This document shows, piece by piece, positions 14,434 through 16,033 of a stretch of 16,033 nucleotides of DNA (its first letter is position 1; every line of letters starts with the position of its first letter). The DNA is from Actinomycetes bacterium (GTDB taxonomy: Bacteria; Actinomycetota; Acidimicrobiia; Acidimicrobiales; Bog-793). The translations under genes and the position numbers were made by a program. The stretch spans positions 1 to 16,033 of the forward strand of contig JAJYGM010000089.1 of the NCBI GenBank assembly GCA_021785095.1, read 5' to 3'. Below the pieces are notes generated by a model. The model was given only the letters and a program-made list of their open reading frames with translations, ran no database searches and was not told the origin of the DNA.

Positions 14434-14542
14434 CTCGACCGCAGGATGCTGTCGGGAACGGCGGACCGATCCGGGAACTCTCGAGTCCTGCCGTGCGCCA
14501 CAGATGAGGCAAGGGGCTTTGAGGAATCGGTCGGGCGCCGCG

Positions 14543-14926
14543 TCAGCCACCTGTGCCGATGTGCGCGGCGTCGATCGTGAGCACGACGTCCCCCCACGTG
14601 GAGGGCTGGGAGAAACGCTGCTGGTAGGCCTCACGGGCGCGAATCAGCAACGAGGGGTCGTCGCTGAGGCGGCAGGGGCCCTCAAGTGACACCCAGCCTG
14701 CAGCGTCCTGCTCGGTGATCGCCGCGCGAGCGACACCGGAGCCAGCGATCTGGGCCTTGACGCTGCGCCGGGCGACCAGGATCGCGGCACGGACCTGGTG
14801 CTCTTCTACGAAGTACACCGCCTTCACCGGCGTGGCGTGCAGCCGACCGTCGGCGCGGACGAGCGAGATGATCCCCACCAGAGGTCGCGTCCAGAAGTCC
14901 TGTGCCTGAGACACCCCAGCGATCAC
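14543..14926 (-). CDS. PPOX-class flavin/F420-binding split-barrel protein
   Basis: 127 aa, about the length of small pyridoxamine-phosphate-oxidase-like proteins common in actinobacteria. It shows the family order: a helix and first strand (FWTRPLVGIISLVRADGRLH), TPVKAVYFVEE, a RRSVKAQI segment in the phosphate-binding position, and WVSLEGPCRLSDDP followed by a helix with YQQRF. It likely binds FMN or F420 and may reduce or oxidise a small molecule; the exact reaction is unknown. The start is a GTG; no strong binding site was seen. It lies downstream of the htrA-like gene but is separated from it by a strong hairpin, so it is probably a separate unit. Confidence 0.75.
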   Translation of the reverse strand: MIAGVSQAQDFWTRPLVGIISLVRADGRLHATPVKAVYFVEEHQVRAAILVARRSVKAQIAGSGVARAAITEQDAAGWVSLEGPCRLSDDPSLLIRAREAYQQRFSQPSTWGDVVLTIDAAHIGTGG

Positions 14927-15050
14927 GCGACCAACTTAGGTGCGCCCCTCCCACATGCGTGACTCGTTGAGCGAACCGCTGGTCACCGGGGAGCCCGACT
15001 GGCGCAACGGATCCGGGAGTGCAACGTTCCCGCGCCTCGCTTCGCAGGGT

Positions 15051-15103
15051 AGCCCGCCGTCCGGCCCTCCCGGGGAGGAAGAGAGGGCCGGACGGGGCGG
15101 GCT
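15051..15103 (-). terminator. Strong GC-rich hairpin after the htrA-like gene
   Basis: A perfect 13-bp inverted repeat, CCGTCCGGCCCTC (15057-15069) and GAGGGCCGGACGG (15083-15095). A further 6 bp (AGCCCG/CGGGCT) pair outside a 2-nt bulge. It starts 13 nt after the protease stop codon. No T-run follows, which is common for GC-rich actinobacterial terminators. Confidence 0.7.
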
Positions 15104-15115
15104 GGGGGGAGGCTG

Positions 15116-16033
15116 CTACTGGGGCGGGCCGGCTGCGAGGGTGACCGACGCCGTGTGGCGCGTCCCATTCGCATCGCTCCAGGTGAGGGTGATCGTCTGG
15201 CCGACGCGCAGTCCCGCGATCGTGTTGGCCAGCGAGTTGGCCGAGGTCACCGGCGAGCCGTTGAGGCCGGTGATGACGTCCCCGCTCGCCAGGCTGGTCG
15301 ATGCGGCCGGAGATCCTTGGATCACGCCAGCGATCGTGGCTCCCGTACCCCGGGCGGTCGTCGAGATCTCGACGCCGAGGAACGCGGTGGTCCCGAGGTG
15401 GATGGTGGCTGATCCGTGGTGGGCCTCGATGGAATCGGCGATCGACAGGGCCGTCGCGATCGGGATGGCGTACCCCTGGCCGCTGTTGTTGAAGGACACG
15501 GCGGTCGATGCGGCGGTGTCCATACCGAGCACTGTTCCGGAGGCGTCGGTCAGCGCCCCACCGGAGTCACCCGGGTAGAGGCTGGCGTTCGTCTCGATGA
15601 GGCCGGACAGCTGCTCGGACGAGCCATTGTCCTCGCTCGCCGTGATCGACTGGTCGAGGGCGACCACGGACCCGGCGGTCATCGACGGCGTCCCGCCGGC
15701 TCCGCCCGCGTTCCCGAGGGCGTACACCGATGTGCCCACCGACGGCGCACCGCTCGAGGAGAGCGACGCCGTCGTCAGGCCGCTGGCGCCTTCCAGCTGG
15801 ACCAAGGCGACGTCGGCCGTGCGGTCATAGCCGAGAACCTTCACGCTGTAGGTCTGACCGTTGCCGATGTCGACGGCCGAGATCGAGGTGGCGCCACTGA
15901 TGACGTGGTTGTTGGTGAGGACCAGCCCGTTGGAGGAGAGGACGATACCCGTTCCCGCCCCGGCGGCCTGCTGGTAGTTGTACGTGGTGTTGATGTCGAC
16001 GAGGGCCGACGAGACGGCACGGACGGCGCTCGG
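15116..16033 (-). CDS. HtrA/DegP-like serine protease with PDZ domain (5' end beyond the window)
   Basis: 305 codons are visible, with no stop up to the window edge. Trypsin-like catalytic residues are present: His43 in LVLTNNHVISGA, Asp74 in DRTADVALVQ, and Ser157 in YPGDSGGALTD (numbered from the first visible codon). A PDZ domain covers about 213-305 (FLGVEI, SPAASTSLASGDVITGLNG, GLRVGQTITLTW). The family acts outside the membrane in protein quality control, and actinobacterial members usually have an N-terminal membrane anchor. That part is missing here only because the window ends. The stop is TAG at 15118-15116, followed by the hairpin at 15051-15103. Confidence 0.93.
   Translation of the reverse strand, partial: PSAVRAVSSALVDINTTYNYQQAAGAGTGIVLSSNGLVLTNNHVISGATSISAVDIGNGQTYSVKVLGYDRTADVALVQLEGASGLTTASLSSSGAPSVGTSVYALGNAGGAGGTPSMTAGSVVALDQSITASEDNGSSEQLSGLIETNASLYPGDSGGALTDASGTVLGMDTAASTAVSFNNSGQGYAIPIATALSIADSIEAHHGSATIHLGTTAFLGVEISTTARGTGATIAGVIQGSPAASTSLASGDVITGLNGSPVTSANSLANTIAGLRVGQTITLTWSDANGTRHTASVTLAAGPPQ

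Noticed and set aside
14985..15045. tRNA-like stretch (GGCGCAACGG followed by GTTCCCGCGCC)
   Set aside because: It does not fold as a cloverleaf and has no canonical T-loop or anticodon arm.

Overview
High-GC, gene-dense DNA with several GTG starts, start-stop overlaps, apparent leaderless genes, a PadR regulator paired with a membrane protein, and a PPOX-class flavoprotein. This fits an actinobacterium, possibly an Acidimicrobiia-like lineage. That placement is inferred from style and gene content, not from a marker gene. No rRNA, tRNA or CRISPR array was seen.

Layout. Positions 1-1365 hold a leader and a secreted BNR-repeat protein. Positions 1594-3138 hold a complete hipBA toxin-antitoxin operon on the minus strand. 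Upstream of it are a recognisable promoter and three operator-like sites spaced exactly 27 bp apart. Positions 3155-4449 are an intact IS3-family insertion sequence with clear terminal inverted repeats but no visible target duplication. Positions 4455-4919 are rich in inverted repeats and end in the start of a truncated reading frame; this may be the 5' remnant of a group II intron or other mobile element. It runs into the 3' end of an amidohydrolase gene (6127-4883).

The amidohydrolase overlaps by 4 nt the surviving C-terminal half of a TRIC/UPF0126 membrane protein (6543-6124). Next come an Rrf2 regulator (7127-6648) and, divergent from it, a 14-TM DHA2-type MFS exporter (7198-8643), with a palindromic operator candidate between them. 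The block from about 4880 to 8640 is visibly more GC-rich than the DNA on either side. Together with the IS, the truncated gene and the remnant, this marks 1594-8643 as an accessory, rearranged segment.

Positions 8780-16033 look like ordinary chromosome: a PadR regulator coupled to a six-TM membrane protein, a HAD-like hydrolase with an altered first motif, a small secreted protein of unknown function, an isochorismatase-family cysteine hydrolase, an alpha/beta-hydrolase lipoprotein with an extra C-terminal domain, a PPOX-type flavoprotein, and the C-terminal part of an HtrA-like protease cut by the window edge. The strongest leads are the phased hipBA operator array, the structured remnant at 4455-4919 and the palindromic operators at the Rrf2/MFS and PadR loci. 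Nothing here is clearly a wholly new system.
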